Counted from the stretch's first letter, positions 8,482-18,144 are shown. The stretch is 64,000 bases of DNA from JAGZEG01 sp963930185 (GCA_963930185.1 CAWVLT010000056.1:182628-246627), one strand, 5' to 3'. Program-made: numbers and translations. Notes: generated by a model from the sequence alone, not told the origin.

Positions 8482-9135
8482 CTACAGCCCGCCGGTCTCC
8501 AGCAGCTCGCGCACCTCGTGCAGGCTCGCGCAGACCGCGCGGCACAGGGCGCGAATCTCGTCAGTGGGCTGCGCAAGGTCGGGCACCATGACGGTGACGA
8601 AGCCGCCCGCGGCGCCGGCACGCACGCCGGCGAAGCTGTCCTCGAGCACCAGCGTCGCGGCGGGGTCGGTGCCCAGCCGGCGAGCGGCCTCCAGGAAGAT
8701 GTCGGGCGCGGGCTTGGAGTGGGCGACCTCCCCGCCCGCCACCGTGGCCACGAAGCGCCCCCCGACGCCGGCGTTGCGCAGGTTGCCCTCCACCATGGCG
8801 CGCGGGCTGGAAGAAGCCACCGCGCACGGCACGCCGAGCTCACCCAGATATGCGAGCAGCTCGTCGAGCCCGGGCTTCTTGGGAACCCCCTGCGCAATGC
8901 GCTCGGCCGCGATGCGGTCGAACTCGCGGCGGATGCCCGCGGCGTCGACGCCCTCGCCATAGAAGCGCTCGATCACGGGGATGGTCGCAGGCGCCGCCAT
9001 GCCCCGCGCCGCGTCGGCCAGGCCGGGCAGCTCCTCCAGGCCATAGGCGGCCAGGGCCGGCGCCCATGCCGACTTCCACACCGGCTCGGTGTCGAACATG
9101 AGGCCGTCCATATCGAAGATGACACCAGATATCAT
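8482..9135 (-). CDS. HAD-superfamily phosphatase (beta-phosphoglucomutase-like)
   Basis: The 217-residue enzyme has all HAD motifs: nucleophile FDMDGLMFDTEP (I), ASSSPRAMVEG (II), HSKPAPDIF (III, Lys) and VLEDSFAGV (IV). A helical cap lies between motifs I and II. It belongs to the sugar-phosphate phosphatase/mutase subgroup; the exact substrate cannot be read from sequence. The start at 9135 follows AAAGGGAG. The open frame continues upstream through the LuxR gene, but nothing there is conserved in this frame. Confidence 0.9.
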   Translation of the reverse strand: MISGVIFDMDGLMFDTEPVWKSAWAPALAAYGLEELPGLADAARGMAAPATIPVIERFYGEGVDAAGIRREFDRIAAERIAQGVPKKPGLDELLAYLGELGVPCAVASSSPRAMVEGNLRNAGVGGRFVATVAGGEVAHSKPAPDIFLEAARRLGTDPAATLVLEDSFAGVRAGAAGGFVTVMVPDLAQPTDEIRALCRAVCASLHEVRELLETGGL

Positions 9136-9218
9136 GCGTGAGGCTCCCTTTGTCTCGATTGGCAGGCAGAGTATATCCCGCCGACGCCCGCCGCGCGGCG
9201 GTGCTTGCGCCGTCTCCG

Positions 9219-10910
9219 TCAGCCCTTCGCGATAATCTCCCGCTCGACGAACTCGATGAGCTCCTGCTTGCCATGCACGCCCAGCTTGGCGTACACGCGC
9301 TTGATGTGCGCCCAGGCGGTGTTCTCGGTGATGCCCAGATCGGATGCGATCACGGGGGCGCTGCGGCCCCGGGCGAGCTGCACGAACACCTCCGCCTCGC
9401 GCGGGGTGAGGCCGTGGGCCAAGGCGAATCCCTCGACCTGCTCTCCCACGCGCTCGCGCACCTCCTGCTGCTGGGCGCGGCGCTGCGCGCGTGCCTCGGG
9501 CGCGTCGGAGGCTCCCGCAGGGCCCGCAGATGTCCCGCCACGCGCAGAGCCGTGCGCGTCGGCGCCGTCCGACGCCCCATGCCCGGCACCGGCAGCGGGC
9601 ATCTCGCCCGGCATGGCGGACGGGCCTCCCCCGCCATCCACCTGCGGGCGCATCCCAAACACGCCGCGGCGGCGCAGCAGCACCGTGAGCACCATCGAGA
9701 GAAGGTAGATGCACGCGAGCATGAGGACGGTGACGTACGACGCGTCCATGCCCACGTGCAGCTGGCTCAGGCCCGTTCCCAACAGCAGGCCAATCACCAG
9801 GGCCAGTTGCGTGCCGGCCTGGTAGATCCCCATGAGCACGCAAGGAGGCGCGGCGCACGTGCGGGCCGTCTCGACCAAAAGCAGCACGAACGCCATGCCC
9901 ACCAGGTCGTAGCACACGACCATCACCATGCCCGAGAGCGATCCCAGCGTCTCGGAGAAGAACGGCAGCAGCGACAGGGCCACGAGCATCACAGGGAACA
10001 GCACGCGGTACACGGTGCTGGTCTGCGGCACGCGATGGGAGGCGAACACCACGAGCGCCAGCAGCACCGTGGCGATGGCCAGCGCCTCGGTCATGGGCAC
10101 GGCGCCCACCACGTGCTCGAGGGTGTTGCCGATGACCGAGGTGTGAAAGAGGCCCACCACCGCCGTGAGCGTGAACACGCACAGAAGCGAGCCCGAGAGC
10201 TCGCGAGTCACGTCAGAGAGGGGCAGCCTCGTCCGAGCGGGCTCGCGATCGGCCGGCTCGCCCGCGCCCCGGCGCAGCATGGCCAGCAGCACGACGGAGA
10301 CGCACAGCAGCGCCACGCACGCCACGCTCAGCGCCCAGCCCGACAGATACGACAGGCCAAAGAACACGCCCGCCTGGACGAGGTAGCCGCCAACCAGGCT
10401 GCGAATCGACCGCCGCATGTCATCTGCAAAAACGAACGGCTCGAACCACGCCAGCGTGAGAACGATCATGCCCAGGGCATATGCCAGCGCGCAGACGCCC
10501 TCGCCAACAACCGAGGGGAGCAGCGCGAAGAGACCGGCAGCGCCCATCACGTACCCTATGGCAAGAACGACGATGGAGAAGAACACCAACGGAAGCGGGA
10601 TGCCGTGCCCAAGCGGCCCTGCGCCATCTATAGGCAGGCGCGGCTTGCGCGCGGGGCGCATGGCAAGCACGACGAGGCCCAGCGTCAGGAGAACCGACAG
10701 GCCGTTCGTGAGAAGCGAGAACGTGGTGTCGGCCACAAAGCCTAGGTTGTCACCGAACCTCGCGCCGAACGCGGTGATGTAGGCGTTGGACGTGACGGCG
10801 CGCGCCAGGCCAAAGCCGGCCGCCAGCGCAAGGTATCTTTTGAGCTGCGTCTGCAACCGCCCGACCACGCCCCCTCCCCTCGTCTGGACCTTCTCGCCAT
10901 GCTTGGCCAT
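9219..10910 (-). CDS. LuxR-type regulator with multi-pass membrane N-terminus
   Basis: The 563-residue protein has about 12 membrane segments over residues 15-400, a long Gly/Ala/Pro linker, and a C-terminal HTH (HGLTPREAEVFVQLARGRSA, TENTAWAHIKRVYAKLGVHG). It is divergent from the FMN/FAD reductase at 11114 and is probably its substrate-responsive regulator. The start at 10910 (MAKHGEKVQ) is favoured because AGGGG lies about ten bases upstream; an ATG at 10946 has no clear site. Confidence 0.87.
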   Translation of the reverse strand: MAKHGEKVQTRGGGVVGRLQTQLKRYLALAAGFGLARAVTSNAYITAFGARFGDNLGFVADTTFSLLTNGLSVLLTLGLVVLAMRPARKPRLPIDGAGPLGHGIPLPLVFFSIVVLAIGYVMGAAGLFALLPSVVGEGVCALAYALGMIVLTLAWFEPFVFADDMRRSIRSLVGGYLVQAGVFFGLSYLSGWALSVACVALLCVSVVLLAMLRRGAGEPADREPARTRLPLSDVTRELSGSLLCVFTLTAVVGLFHTSVIGNTLEHVVGAVPMTEALAIATVLLALVVFASHRVPQTSTVYRVLFPVMLVALSLLPFFSETLGSLSGMVMVVCYDLVGMAFVLLLVETARTCAAPPCVLMGIYQAGTQLALVIGLLLGTGLSQLHVGMDASYVTVLMLACIYLLSMVLTVLLRRRGVFGMRPQVDGGGGPSAMPGEMPAAGAGHGASDGADAHGSARGGTSAGPAGASDAPEARAQRRAQQQEVRERVGEQVEGFALAHGLTPREAEVFVQLARGRSAPVIASDLGITENTAWAHIKRVYAKLGVHGKQELIEFVEREIIAKG

Positions 10911-11113
10911 GTATTGTAACCCCTGCCATGAAGACTTTCGACGCATAATCGAAAACCCGCAGGTGGACGGCCGTCACCCAGGTGCCTAACCGATTATCGG
11001 GGATGCCAAAACAGCCCCGGCGTGCGTTAATGGGGGCAGTCAAAGACGCCCGCGGAGACGCCGCGCGGCGCAAGACCCAGCTGGCCCGCAGAGGCCGGAT
11101 AAGGAGGCTCGTC
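10911..11113. promoter_or_regulatory. Divergent control region, LuxR gene / FMN-FAD reductase gene
   Basis: The spacer holds the promoters of both genes. TTTCGA and TCGAAA half-sites flank a 7-base centre at about 10937-10955, and a related ATTATCGGG lies near 10995. AAGGAGG at 11101-11107 is the ribosome-binding site of the reductase. The operator assignment is a guess from symmetry. Confidence 0.35.
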
Positions 11114-13054
11114 ATGAGCATGGATCGTAGGAGCTTCGTCAAGGCTGGCGCCGCCCTGGCCGCCGGCAGCGCCCTCATCGCAAACGCCGCGTTTGCCACC
11201 GAGGACACCGCATCGAACTCGGCCGACGAGGTCGCGGCCTCCGGCGAGGCCGACGGCACCGTCAAGGCATCCGGCGGCGTCCAGGACGGCAAGTACGTCA
11301 CCAAGGCCCTCGGCCACGAGAACTACATCTACATGGAGACCACCTTCGCCGGCGGCGCCATCGCCAACTGCCGCTGCCTGCGCAACGACGAGACCGTGGG
11401 CGTGGGCACCTATCCCTGCGAGCAGCTGCCCGCCAAGATCGTCGAGGCTCAGAGCGTCGAGGTCGACGCCCTCTCCGGCGCCACGCTGACCTCCCTGGCC
11501 ATCAAGCGCGCCGTGCGCGAGGCCATCGACAACGCCGGTGGCGACTCCACCGTCGACTTCTGCACGCCCGTCGAGACCCCGGCCGACGGCGGTCCCCAGG
11601 AGGCCGCCGTCGACGTCGTGGTCGTGGGCGCCGGCACTGCGGGCCTGATCTGCGCCGCCCGCCTGCTCGAGATGGGCTACACCGTGCAGCTCTTCGAGAA
11701 GCAGGACATCCCCGGCGGCTCCATGAGCATGACCTACGGCGGCGTCGCGGCTGCCGGCTCGCAGCTGCAGGCCAACTACGCCCTGGGCCGCTTCGACGAC
11801 AACCCCATGTTCAACGTCGAGGCCATGCTGTCGCTGCTGTCCGCCTACATCAACCCGGACCACGACCGCTTTGACGGCGCCATGCCCTTCCAGAACGCCA
11901 TGTACCACAACTCCGGCGCGCTGGTTGACTGGCTGCACTCCATCGGCGTGGGCTTCTACACCATGGGCGTGAACTCCGCCTACGGCATCACCCCCTACCT
12001 CGCCCCCGGCTGCTACGAGGGCGGCTGCGGCTACGCCATGGAGTTCCTCGTCGACCGCGTGGGCGCCCTGGGCGGCACCATCGTCTACGGCACCAAGGTC
12101 ACCGGCCTCACCCAGGACGAGAACGGCATCGTGACCGGCGTCACCGCCGAGGGCAAGGACGGCAGCACCTGGACCGTGACCGCCAACGCCACCGTCCTGG
12201 CCACCGGCGGCTACGGCGCCAGCCAGGAGATGCTCGAGAAGTACAGCCCCAACTACGCCGGCTACATCTTCAACTGCTCGCCGTGCTCCACGGGCGACGG
12301 CATCGAGATGGGCGCCGCCATCGGCGCGGCCGTCGAGTGCACCGACCGCGAGCTGGGCGCCTTCCTGTCCAGCGACGGCAGCGACGGCTCCTTCTTCGAG
12401 CTGGCCTTCCTGTACCAGACCACGCCGGGCATCATGGTCAACATCAACGGCGACCAGTTCGGCAACATCACGAGCGACAACCACGGCATGCAGGCCCGCG
12501 CGCTCATGGACCCGGCCAACGGCGAGACGTTCTACCACATCTTCGACGAGTCGGCCGCCGTCACCACCAAGAAGAACGACACCTACGCGTTCGACACCTA
12601 CGCGGCCATCTTCGATCGCGGCTTGGTCATGCACTTCGACACGGTCGAGCAGGCCGCCGAGGAGCTGAACCTCCCCAACCTGGCCGCCACCATCGAGAAG
12701 AACAACGAGGTCGCCCTCACCGGCGAGCCCGACGAGTGGGGCCGTAAGGTCGTGCCGTTCATCGACACCCGCGAGGGCATCTACGCCATCAAGGTCATCC
12801 CCACGTTCTACCTGACCACCGGCGGCCTCGCCATCGACACCGCCACCCACGTGCTGCGTGAGGACGGCAGCGTCATCGGCTGCCTGTACGCCGCCGGCGA
12901 CGTGTGCGGCTCGGTCGAGGAGAAGGACGGCTGCAACTACAAGATGGGCTTTGACGCCGCCATGACCTTCGGCTACATCATGGCCGACACCATCAACTCC
13001 GACCTGGCCTCCGTGGGCCTGGCTCCCGCCGCCCCGGTGTTCACGCTGGAGTAA
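11114..13054 (+). CDS. Tat-exported flavin reductase, FMN-bind plus FAD domain
   Basis: The 646-residue protein begins with a twin-arginine signal (MDRRSFVKAGAALAAGS). An FMN-bind domain follows at about residues 50-145, with the covalent flavinylation motif LSGATLTS. The FAD domain then starts with VVVVGAGTAGLICAARLLEMG and ends with CLYAAGDVCGSVEEKDGCNY. The covalent FMN would pass electrons to FAD and then to an organic acceptor outside the membrane, as in urocanate and related reductases. The closing segment lacks the usual G-N-R-L-G-G form, so the substrate is unlikely to be fumarate. AAGGAGG sits six bases before the start. Confidence 0.92.
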   Translation: MSMDRRSFVKAGAALAAGSALIANAAFATEDTASNSADEVAASGEADGTVKASGGVQDGKYVTKALGHENYIYMETTFAGGAIANCRCLRNDETVGVGTYPCEQLPAKIVEAQSVEVDALSGATLTSLAIKRAVREAIDNAGGDSTVDFCTPVETPADGGPQEAAVDVVVVGAGTAGLICAARLLEMGYTVQLFEKQDIPGGSMSMTYGGVAAAGSQLQANYALGRFDDNPMFNVEAMLSLLSAYINPDHDRFDGAMPFQNAMYHNSGALVDWLHSIGVGFYTMGVNSAYGITPYLAPGCYEGGCGYAMEFLVDRVGALGGTIVYGTKVTGLTQDENGIVTGVTAEGKDGSTWTVTANATVLATGGYGASQEMLEKYSPNYAGYIFNCSPCSTGDGIEMGAAIGAAVECTDRELGAFLSSDGSDGSFFELAFLYQTTPGIMVNINGDQFGNITSDNHGMQARALMDPANGETFYHIFDESAAVTTKKNDTYAFDTYAAIFDRGLVMHFDTVEQAAEELNLPNLAATIEKNNEVALTGEPDEWGRKVVPFIDTREGIYAIKVIPTFYLTTGGLAIDTATHVLREDGSVIGCLYAAGDVCGSVEEKDGCNYKMGFDAAMTFGYIMADTINSDLASVGLAPAAPVFTLE

Positions 13055-13136
13055 GCCTGCGCCACGCAGCTCACGTGCGCCACATGCGATACACGTGAGC
13101 CGCTCCGCGGCACCCTTGAGCTGCGCAAGCACAGAA

Positions 13137-13169
13137 GCGCCGGTCATCCCTTCGCGGGGTGGCCGGCGC
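13137..13169 (+). terminator. Rho-independent terminator after the FMN/FAD reductase
   Basis: The arms GCGCCGGTCATCCC (13137-13150) and GGGGTGGCCGGCGC (13156-13169) enclose a TTCGC loop. Pairing is near-perfect with G-T wobbles. GCGTGTTTCG follows. It ends the 11114-13054 transcript before the convergent PIN gene. Confidence 0.75.
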
Positions 13170-13221
13170 CGCGTGTTTCGGCTGCAAGTCCGCACCAACA
13201 AGAGATGATTCAGACAAGGAG

Positions 13222-13638
13222 TCACGAAAGCATGTCGAGAAGACGCTCGGGCCGTATAACCTCAATCGGACTGGACTTGTAGTCCCGTTCGTTGCGCGTC
13301 ACGATGTAGTGCGCCTGAACACGCATCGCAGTGGCGACCATCACCGCATCCTCGAAGTCCGACATGTCATATGTCAGGGCAAGCAAGATGTCATCAGCAG
13401 CAGTGTCAGCAACCACGAAGAGCTGAGCAAGCCTATTGATTACAGATTTTGACTCCTCGATGCCATGAGTATGTCTGTGCATCAGATAGTAGATGTCGGT
13501 CATCGATTTAGCGGTAACGATGCCCTCGTATTCGTTGTTTGCCGCCGCTCGAAATAGGGCAGCAGCATCGTGCCAGAACGGTTCCCGGCGCTGCAACGCG
13601 TCAAGTATTACGCACGTATCTAAGACTACGCGGTTCAT
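13222..13638 (-). CDS. PIN-domain toxin (VapC-like)
   Basis: The 138-residue PIN nuclease has acidic residues in VVLDTCVILDAL (N-terminal Asp), in the central SMTDIYYL and MSDFEDAVMVATAM, and the closing VTRNERDY motif. PIN toxins cleave RNA, commonly tRNA, when released from their antitoxin. Its start overlaps the antitoxin stop by four bases, so the two are coupled. The protein appears full length. Confidence 0.85.
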   Translation of the reverse strand: MNRVVLDTCVILDALQRREPFWHDAAALFRAAANNEYEGIVTAKSMTDIYYLMHRHTHGIEESKSVINRLAQLFVVADTAADDILLALTYDMSDFEDAVMVATAMRVQAHYIVTRNERDYKSSPIEVIRPERLLDMLS

Positions 13639-13850
13639 ATCCGAGCAAGCCTCTCGTCACGCGCTTCTTCTAAGGTAATATCGGCAGGCAGAATGCCGAT
13701 GAGGGAGTCGGCGATCTTGAGCCGATCCTCATGTGGATTCGAAAGCTTCGCGATCACCTTACCGTTGCGCGTAATGTAGATGTCCTGCGTCTTGGACAAG
13801 GTGAGATACTTGCCAAGATTGGTCTTGAACTCCGTTGCCGTGATGGTCAT
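13635..13850 (-). CDS. Phd/YefM-type antitoxin
   Basis: The 71-residue protein has the N-terminal Phd/YefM fold signature (MTITATEFKTNLGKYL, then IYITRNGKVIAKL), which binds DNA. The acidic C-terminal tail (ITLEEARDERLARI) would wrap the PIN toxin encoded downstream. It is the first gene of the operon and probably represses it through the palindrome just upstream. Confidence 0.85.
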   Translation of the reverse strand: MTITATEFKTNLGKYLTLSKTQDIYITRNGKVIAKLSNPHEDRLKIADSLIGILPADITLEEARDERLARI

Positions 13851-13898
13851 CGCTGCCTCCCGTCAATTCAGAGTCGTTCGAGCGCTTGTCGTTTATGA

Positions 13899-13919
13899 AC
13901 GATTTTATCATAAAATCGT
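13899..13919. promoter_or_regulatory. Palindromic operator of the PIN TA operon
   Basis: Perfect 9-bp arms ACGATTTTA and TAAAATCGT flank TCA. A third half-site (ACGATTT) follows at about 13920. It lies about 50 bases upstream of the antitoxin start, overlapping TATGAT/GATAAA promoter-like sequence on the minus strand. Autorepression by the antitoxin complex is inferred. Confidence 0.65.
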
Positions 13920-13949
13920 ACGATTTGTCAGCCAAGAGATCGGGTACGC

Positions 13950-14771
13950 CTAAACAAGGCCACTCGCCAGCGCCTGCGCCACAAACGCACGGTCTAGCTT
14001 CAGGAACGTTTCGAGCGCCGACGCCAGGTGGGCGTACAGGCCCGTCCTGTCGTTTTTGCGCGTCTTCTCCGCGAACTGGGACACCCACTCGCCCAGGTGA
14101 GCGTCGGCGAAGGAGGCCTGCGACTCTAGGATCGTGTGGACGTTGGCGTCATCGCCATCGGCGAACGACTCGTAGGCACCCCTGCTCAGATGCGCCATGA
14201 ACCCGCACATCATGGCTATGTTGTCCTCGGGGAAGTGGCCCTTCTCCTCGGCAGAGAAGCCGTACTCCTCATAGCGGCGGCGCACGTCGAGCGTGCTCTC
14301 CTTGAAGATCGTCGTGATCTGGCCCGCGTAGGGAGACTCCCACGGGTACACGTAGGCCTTGCCCGGCACCATGTAGAGGCGCTCGAACTCCGTCTTGGTT
14401 GCGTCGACAAAGGCGGCATCCCCACACTTGTCGGCGGCATCAGCGAGAAAGGCAGACGCCTCCGCAAGCGCCTTCGAGGCATCCAGCATGTCGGCGACGG
14501 CCGACTCGCGCTCCCTGCCCACCGGGTCGGCGACGCTCACGCCGGCGGTACCTACGGCTGTGGCAGGCGCCGCTGCCCCGCACGCGGCGTCTTGGCCACA
14601 GGCGCCGCCCAGATAGGACAGGGCGTCGCGTGCCTGCTGGGACGTTAGCTGAGCCAGGACCTCGGCACTGGGCATGGCGCCAAACCCGACGCGGAACAGC
14701 CCATAGAGGTACGCCCTGTTGGCCAGGCGCATGCCCAAGGCCTCGATCGTCTTCTCGTCCATGCCTGCCAT
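13950..14771 (-). CDS. TorD/DmsD-family chaperone for the adjacent molybdoenzyme
   Basis: The 273-residue protein has the family signatures FERLYMVPGKAYVYPWESPY and FPEDNIAMMCGFMAHLS. These chaperones bind the Tat signal and apo-form of DMSO-reductase-family enzymes until the cofactor is inserted. It is the last gene of the dmsA-dmsB-torD cluster, which points to the enzyme at 15511-18144 as its client. A roughly 60-residue Ala/Asp-rich insert near residues 55-115 is unusual. GGGAGG six bases before the ATG at 14771 sets the start. Confidence 0.85.
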   Translation of the reverse strand: MAGMDEKTIEALGMRLANRAYLYGLFRVGFGAMPSAEVLAQLTSQQARDALSYLGGACGQDAACGAAAPATAVGTAGVSVADPVGRERESAVADMLDASKALAEASAFLADAADKCGDAAFVDATKTEFERLYMVPGKAYVYPWESPYAGQITTIFKESTLDVRRRYEEYGFSAEEKGHFPEDNIAMMCGFMAHLSRGAYESFADGDDANVHTILESQASFADAHLGEWVSQFAEKTRKNDRTGLYAHLASALETFLKLDRAFVAQALASGLV

Positions 14772-14924
14772 GCGATCCTCCCCGTCTCCTGGCGCATCGC
14801 CAGGTGCCGTTCCACCCGTCCGCCCGCGGAGGGCGCCAATCAACAGAAAGGGCGGCGAAGCCAGACACGACCCCGCCGCCCATGAAACCGATCAGACCGA
14901 TCGGCGCACGAGCCCAACGCTAGC

Positions 14925-15497
14925 CTACCACATGACCTCGTTGTAGTCGCTCTCCAAGGCCGCGTCCTTGGCCTTGATGAGCAGGTTCGGGGTCGTGAGG
15001 TCACTGGCAGGCAGGATAGCGATGTCGCTCACCAGGCCCTCGCCGTACTTGGCCTTGAGCTCCTCGATGTCGCCGAAGTCCAGGGCGCGGTTGGGGCAGG
15101 CGGCCACGCAGGCAGGGGTACCGCCGGCCTGGCGGATGGCGTAGCAGCCGTCGCACTTGTTGGCCTTGCCGTCAGGCATGGGCTTGGGTACGCCGTAGGG
15201 GCACGCGGCGATGCAGTCGCCAGCGCCGGTGCAGACGGCCTGGTCGATGATGACCGTGCCGTCCTCGGCCTTGTAGATGGCACCCTCAGAGCACGCGATG
15301 ACGCACGCGGGGTTCTCGCAGTGGTTGCAGCTCGCCGAGTAGCTGTAGCCCTGCACCTGGGGGAACGAACCCACCGTGTAGGACTTGGCCTCACGGAAGA
15401 TCGTCCCCACGTCAAGACGGTTCTTGTCCTTGCAGGCAACCTGGCACGCACGGCAGCCCGTGCAGCGCGTCATGTCAAAGTAGAATCCAACAGCCAT
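14925..15497 (-). CDS. DmsB-like four-cluster ferredoxin subunit
   Basis: The 190-residue electron-transfer subunit has four cysteine groups: CTGCRACQVAC (12-22), CNHCENPACVIAC (57-69), CTGAGDCIAAC (89-99) and CDGCYAIRQAGGTPACVAAC (115-134). In the third group the second Cys is Ala (residue 92). E. coli DmsB has Cys there, and changing it is known to give a 3Fe-4S cluster; NarH naturally has Trp there. The protein would pass electrons to the catalytic subunit encoded just upstream. No DmsC-type membrane anchor gene is present. Confidence 0.92.
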   Translation of the reverse strand: MAVGFYFDMTRCTGCRACQVACKDKNRLDVGTIFREAKSYTVGSFPQVQGYSYSASCNHCENPACVIACSEGAIYKAEDGTVIIDQAVCTGAGDCIAACPYGVPKPMPDGKANKCDGCYAIRQAGGTPACVAACPNRALDFGDIEELKAKYGEGLVSDIAILPASDLTTPNLLIKAKDAALESDYNEVMW

Positions 15498-15510
15498 TGG
15501 ATGTCACCCC

Positions 15511-18144
15511 TTACATTTGCGTCCAGCGGGCCGGCAGGTCACAGTCGGCCACCAGGGCATCGCCGTCGTACTTCTCGATGTTGCACGTGCAGTTGTTGTA
15601 GCCCGTAACGCCCATGCCGGAATACTCGTTGCCGATCAGCAGGTTGTCGGAGCCGGCCTTGTCGACGCCCGACTCGGGGTCGATGTCGACCCATGCGCCG
15701 TGAGGCACGCCAACCACGCCGGGCATCATGATGTCCATGATGGCCGCGGTGCGCAGCGTGGTGCCCACGTAGGTGCTCACCAGCACCGGGTCGCCGTCAG
15801 CAATGCCCTTTTCCTCGGCGTCGGCACGGCTGAGGAACACCGGGTTGGGCCAAGCCTCGCGCAGCCAGGGGCAGTTGTCAAAGACCGTGTGCGAGCGACG
15901 CAGGTAGTGCGGGTTGAACAGCAGGTAGGGGTAGTCGCCCTTCTCGCCACCCACAACGCCGTCCTTGAACGTGGCGGCATAGCCCACGGGCGTGGGAGGC
16001 ACCACGTAGGTGGGGTAGGGCTTGTAGGCCTCGTTGTTGGGGTAGTTGAGCATGTGGAGCATGTCATCGTGCGCCTGGCAGTAGATCTCGAACTTGCCGG
16101 ACACGCTGGGGAGCGGGTTGGCCTCGGGATCGGTGATGAAGTCCTCGTAGCCGATGAAGCCATGGCCGTCGCCCTCGGAGCGCTGGTACTGATAGCCGCC
16201 GTTAGCGATGATGTCGGCGTAGGAGATGATGCCCTCCTGCGCGGCGCCCTCGACGCCCAGAGTCGCGATGTCGTCGTCGGTGATGGTCACGAGGGGCACC
16301 ATCTCGCCACTGTCGTCCATCACGGTGCAGCCGGCGACCTTCTCGAAGAACGCCTGCTCCTCGCTGATGGGGAACGCCTCGCTCGGGTCGATGCCCATGC
16401 CCTCGAGCAGCAGCGTGCCGATCTCCTGGTCAGACTTGGACTCGCCCAGGGACTCGGTCACCTTGCTGTTCACGAGGATGAACTCGCGGTTGGACGACTC
16501 GACGCTGCCCGCACGCTCCCACTCGGTGTTAAGCGGCAGGATGATGTCAGAGTACTGGGCGTTGGTGGTCATGAACGTCGCATAGGACATGACGAAGTCC
16601 ACCGCGCGGTGCGCCTCGATGTTCTTGAGCTGGTGCGGCGAGGTCTGCAGCGACGCCTCGTAGCCGTGCAGGATGCACTTGATGGGGCCGACGGTGACGT
16701 CCTGCGGCTCATGGAAGGTGTTGCCGTAGCCGCCCACGTCGGAGAAGGTGCCGCCCTCACCGCTGGCGATGATCTCCAGAATATCACCCGTGCGGGGGTG
16801 CAGGTCGACGCCGTTGGAAAGAGACGAGCCGGTGGCCGAGCCGGCGGAAACCAGGCGCGGGCCGTAGTTGCCGGCGTCGGCGTGGTAGGCGCCACCGCAG
16901 GCGTTGCCCGGCTTGCCGTAGTGGCCGCCCATGCAGGCGATGGTCATGAGCATCTGCGGGAACTGCTCGGTGCCGTGAGCGCGCGACATGCCATAGTTGT
17001 GCAGGATCATGACGTTGTTCTGCTTGCTCACCGTGCGAGCGAAGTTCGTGATCTGCTCGACCGGAACGCCGCAGATCTCGCTGGCCCACTCGGGCGTCTT
17101 GGGCGTGTCATCGTACTCGCCCAGGATGTAGCCCTGCATGTTCTCGTCGGAGGTGGCGTCTGCCGGCATATGCTCGGCATCGAAGCCGACGGTGTACTTG
17201 TCCAGGAAGTCCCAGTCGATGATGTCGCCCTCCTCCTCGTCAAGGCGCAGCATCTCGTAGGCGACGCCCAGCAGGAAGGCGATGTCGGTGCCGGGGCGCA
17301 CGGGCACCCACTCGGCGTCGAGCATCTGGGCGGTGGCGTTGTAGATGGGGTCAACGCACACGAACTGGGTCCCGGCCTCATGGGCCTGGATCCAGTAGTA
17401 GGTGGGCGTGCCGGCGGCAGACCACGTGGGGTTGGAGGAGTACATGACCACGTAGTCGGCGTTCTTCATGTCAAAGCGATCGTTGGCCTTGCCGCGGTCA
17501 CGCGAGGGAAGGCCAAAGTGCTCCATGTCAAAGCTGTACGTACCGAACGACTGGGTCTCCCAGCTGGTGAGCACGCCACCGATGCCGTTCGTGAACGCAC
17601 TGGAATTCTTGGAGTAGATGCCCGCATTACCGTACTCGTCGATGATGCGGGAGATCTCATCGGCGCAGTACTTGACTGCCTCGTCCCAGGAGATGGGCTC
17701 CCACTCGTCAACGCCACGCAGCTCGCCATGGGCGTTCTCGCCGCCGCCGGGCTGCCAGCTCTTGCGCTTGAGCGGCGTGAGGATGCGGTCGGCACCGAAG
17801 CATTGCTGCTGCTGGGCCTTGCCACGCACGCAGCCACGCTGCTGGGGATACTCGGGCGTGTCCTCGTGGGTGTCGTCGGTCTTCTGGCGCACGACCACGC
17901 CGTCCTTGACCATGACCTTGTTCATGCAGCGGCCACCGCAGTTGTGCCAGCACGCCGCAGCCACCCACGTGCCGCCCTCCTCGGGGTTCACCGGGGCCTC
18001 ATGCTTGACCACATCACCCTGTTCAGAGGCACCGGCCGACTGCGGGATGCACCCGATAGCCGAAAGTGCCGCTGCAGATGCCGCCACGGTCGCGCTCGTC
18101 TTCAAGAATTGACGACGGCTCAGACCATTCGTAGAAGCATCCAT
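15511..18144 (-). CDS. DmsA-like molybdopterin oxidoreductase, Tat-exported
   Basis: The 877-residue catalytic subunit has a twin-arginine signal (LSRRQFLKTSATVAAS) ending in a possible lipobox (SAIGC, Cys32). A 4Fe-4S site follows with Cys 65, 69, 73 and 105. Ser204 in FGTYSFDMEH is placed where DMSO reductases have their molybdenum ligand. The C-terminal part fits the molydopterin-dinucleotide-binding domain (GDPVLVSTYVGTT ... GVPHGAWVDI). The family reduces S- or N-oxides and, in gut Coriobacteriia, also other organics; the substrate is not deducible. GGAGG precedes the ATG at 18144. The open frame upstream is non-coding. Confidence 0.93.
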   Translation of the reverse strand: MDASTNGLSRRQFLKTSATVAASAAALSAIGCIPQSAGASEQGDVVKHEAPVNPEEGGTWVAAACWHNCGGRCMNKVMVKDGVVVRQKTDDTHEDTPEYPQQRGCVRGKAQQQQCFGADRILTPLKRKSWQPGGGENAHGELRGVDEWEPISWDEAVKYCADEISRIIDEYGNAGIYSKNSSAFTNGIGGVLTSWETQSFGTYSFDMEHFGLPSRDRGKANDRFDMKNADYVVMYSSNPTWSAAGTPTYYWIQAHEAGTQFVCVDPIYNATAQMLDAEWVPVRPGTDIAFLLGVAYEMLRLDEEEGDIIDWDFLDKYTVGFDAEHMPADATSDENMQGYILGEYDDTPKTPEWASEICGVPVEQITNFARTVSKQNNVMILHNYGMSRAHGTEQFPQMLMTIACMGGHYGKPGNACGGAYHADAGNYGPRLVSAGSATGSSLSNGVDLHPRTGDILEIIASGEGGTFSDVGGYGNTFHEPQDVTVGPIKCILHGYEASLQTSPHQLKNIEAHRAVDFVMSYATFMTTNAQYSDIILPLNTEWERAGSVESSNREFILVNSKVTESLGESKSDQEIGTLLLEGMGIDPSEAFPISEEQAFFEKVAGCTVMDDSGEMVPLVTITDDDIATLGVEGAAQEGIISYADIIANGGYQYQRSEGDGHGFIGYEDFITDPEANPLPSVSGKFEIYCQAHDDMLHMLNYPNNEAYKPYPTYVVPPTPVGYAATFKDGVVGGEKGDYPYLLFNPHYLRRSHTVFDNCPWLREAWPNPVFLSRADAEEKGIADGDPVLVSTYVGTTLRTAAIMDIMMPGVVGVPHGAWVDIDPESGVDKAGSDNLLIGNEYSGMGVTGYNNCTCNIEKYDGDALVADCDLPARWTQM

